Under the pieces are notes generated by a model. It was not told the origin of the DNA. It did no database searches and saw nothing but the letters and a program-made list of their open reading frames with translations. A stretch of 13,823 nucleotides of DNA, from positions 1 to 13,823 of the forward strand of contig CAJYOV010000008.1 in NCBI GenBank assembly GCA_913776405.1, in the 5' to 3' direction. This document shows, piece by piece, positions 13,677 through 13,823 of this stretch. The translations under genes and the position numbers were made by a program. Positions within the stretch are counted from its first letter, which is position 1, and each line of letters starts with the position of its first letter. The stretch comes from Pseudobdellovibrionaceae bacterium (GTDB lineage Bacteria > Bdellovibrionota > Bdellovibrionia > Bdellovibrionales > JAMPXM01).

Positions 13677-13692
13677 GAGAAAGTTCTTTCTC
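13677..13692. promoter_or_regulatory. Candidate operator palindrome upstream of the response regulator
   Basis: GAGAAAG-TT-CTTTCTC is a perfect inverted repeat with 7-base arms, 62 bases before the regulator's GTG and 81 bases before the divergent exported-protein start. Two smaller perfect palindromes flank it: GTGCGACGCAC (13658-13668) and GCTTCGAAGC (13717-13726). OmpR-type regulators more often bind direct repeats, so the link to autoregulation is only a suggestion. No clear -35/-10 pair was found. Confidence 0.35.
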
Positions 13693-13773
13693 AAAGAGTT
13701 TTTATCTTCACGGAAGGCTTCGAAGCTCGTTTCTACCTTACGCTTTGAATTCCACATCCATGGGGGATTTGTC

Positions 13774-13823
13774 GTGAAGTTTGTTGCTAGTGCTCTCCTC
13801 GTCGCTCTGATCGTTTCTGTTGC
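13774..13823 (+). CDS. Start of an exported protein, cut by window edge
   Basis: GTG 13774 follows a G-rich GGGGGA with about a 6-base spacer and opens a frame to the window end. The 16 complete codons read MKFVASALLVALIVSV: one Lys then a hydrophobic run, the start of a signal peptide. An earlier ATG at 13760 stops after five codons. The gene is divergent from the two-component system across 158 bases and may be controlled by it. Nothing can be said of the mature protein. Confidence 0.55.
   Translation, partial: MKFVASALLVALIVSV

Overview
The window looks like a chromosomal piece of a Gram-negative bacterium. Inner-membrane, periplasmic and outer-membrane-type proteins are all encoded, the DNA is roughly half G+C by eye, and GTG and TTG starts are common. 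The mix of a HAMP-SpoIIE phosphatase, FecR/Fn3-like proteins, a long RCC1-repeat surface protein and many small exported proteins of unknown function recalls Bdellovibrio-like bacteria or other predatory/deltaproteobacterial relatives. No marker gene is present, so this placement is an inference. I see no tRNA, rRNA, CRISPR, insertion sequence or phage gene.

Positions 1-9941 are all coded on the minus strand. Reading from 9941 downwards there is a tightly packed series: a membrane sensor with a PP2C/SpoIIE serine/threonine phosphatase output; an inner-membrane-anchored periplasmic protein with a FecR-like domain and five Fn3-like modules; an exported protein with a probable C-terminal outer-membrane beta-barrel; and a 1080-residue lipoprotein-like protein with Ig/Fn3/Calx-beta-like N-terminal domains and 14 RCC1-type blades. 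The first four genes overlap each other by 4, 11 and 4 bases, so they are almost certainly one translationally coupled operon. After a 142-base gap that can fold into a branched RNA come an exported protein of unknown function and, 2 bases after it, a VOC/glyoxalase-like protein cut by the window edge.

Positions 9942-10074 are a divergent control region. A cytoplasmic alpha/beta hydrolase follows on the plus strand. It is convergent with a small exported minus-strand protein, and the two share a TTAA whose bases form both stop codons.

Positions 11584-13615 hold a minus-strand two-component system: an OmpR-type response regulator followed by an overlapping membrane histidine kinase. A divergent region with several palindromes separates the regulator from the first 50 bases of a plus-strand exported protein cut by the right edge.

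Working model (inference): the four-gene operon builds an assembly running from the inner membrane to the cell surface. The phosphatase would sense an envelope signal, the FecR/Fn3 protein would span periplasm, the barrel protein would sit in the outer membrane and the RCC1 protein would be displayed or periplasmic. No anti-sigma factor, kinase or anti-sigma antagonist that the phosphatase could act on is encoded here. No convincing rho-independent terminator (stem plus T run) was found at any gene end. There is no gene-free stretch longer than 300 bases.
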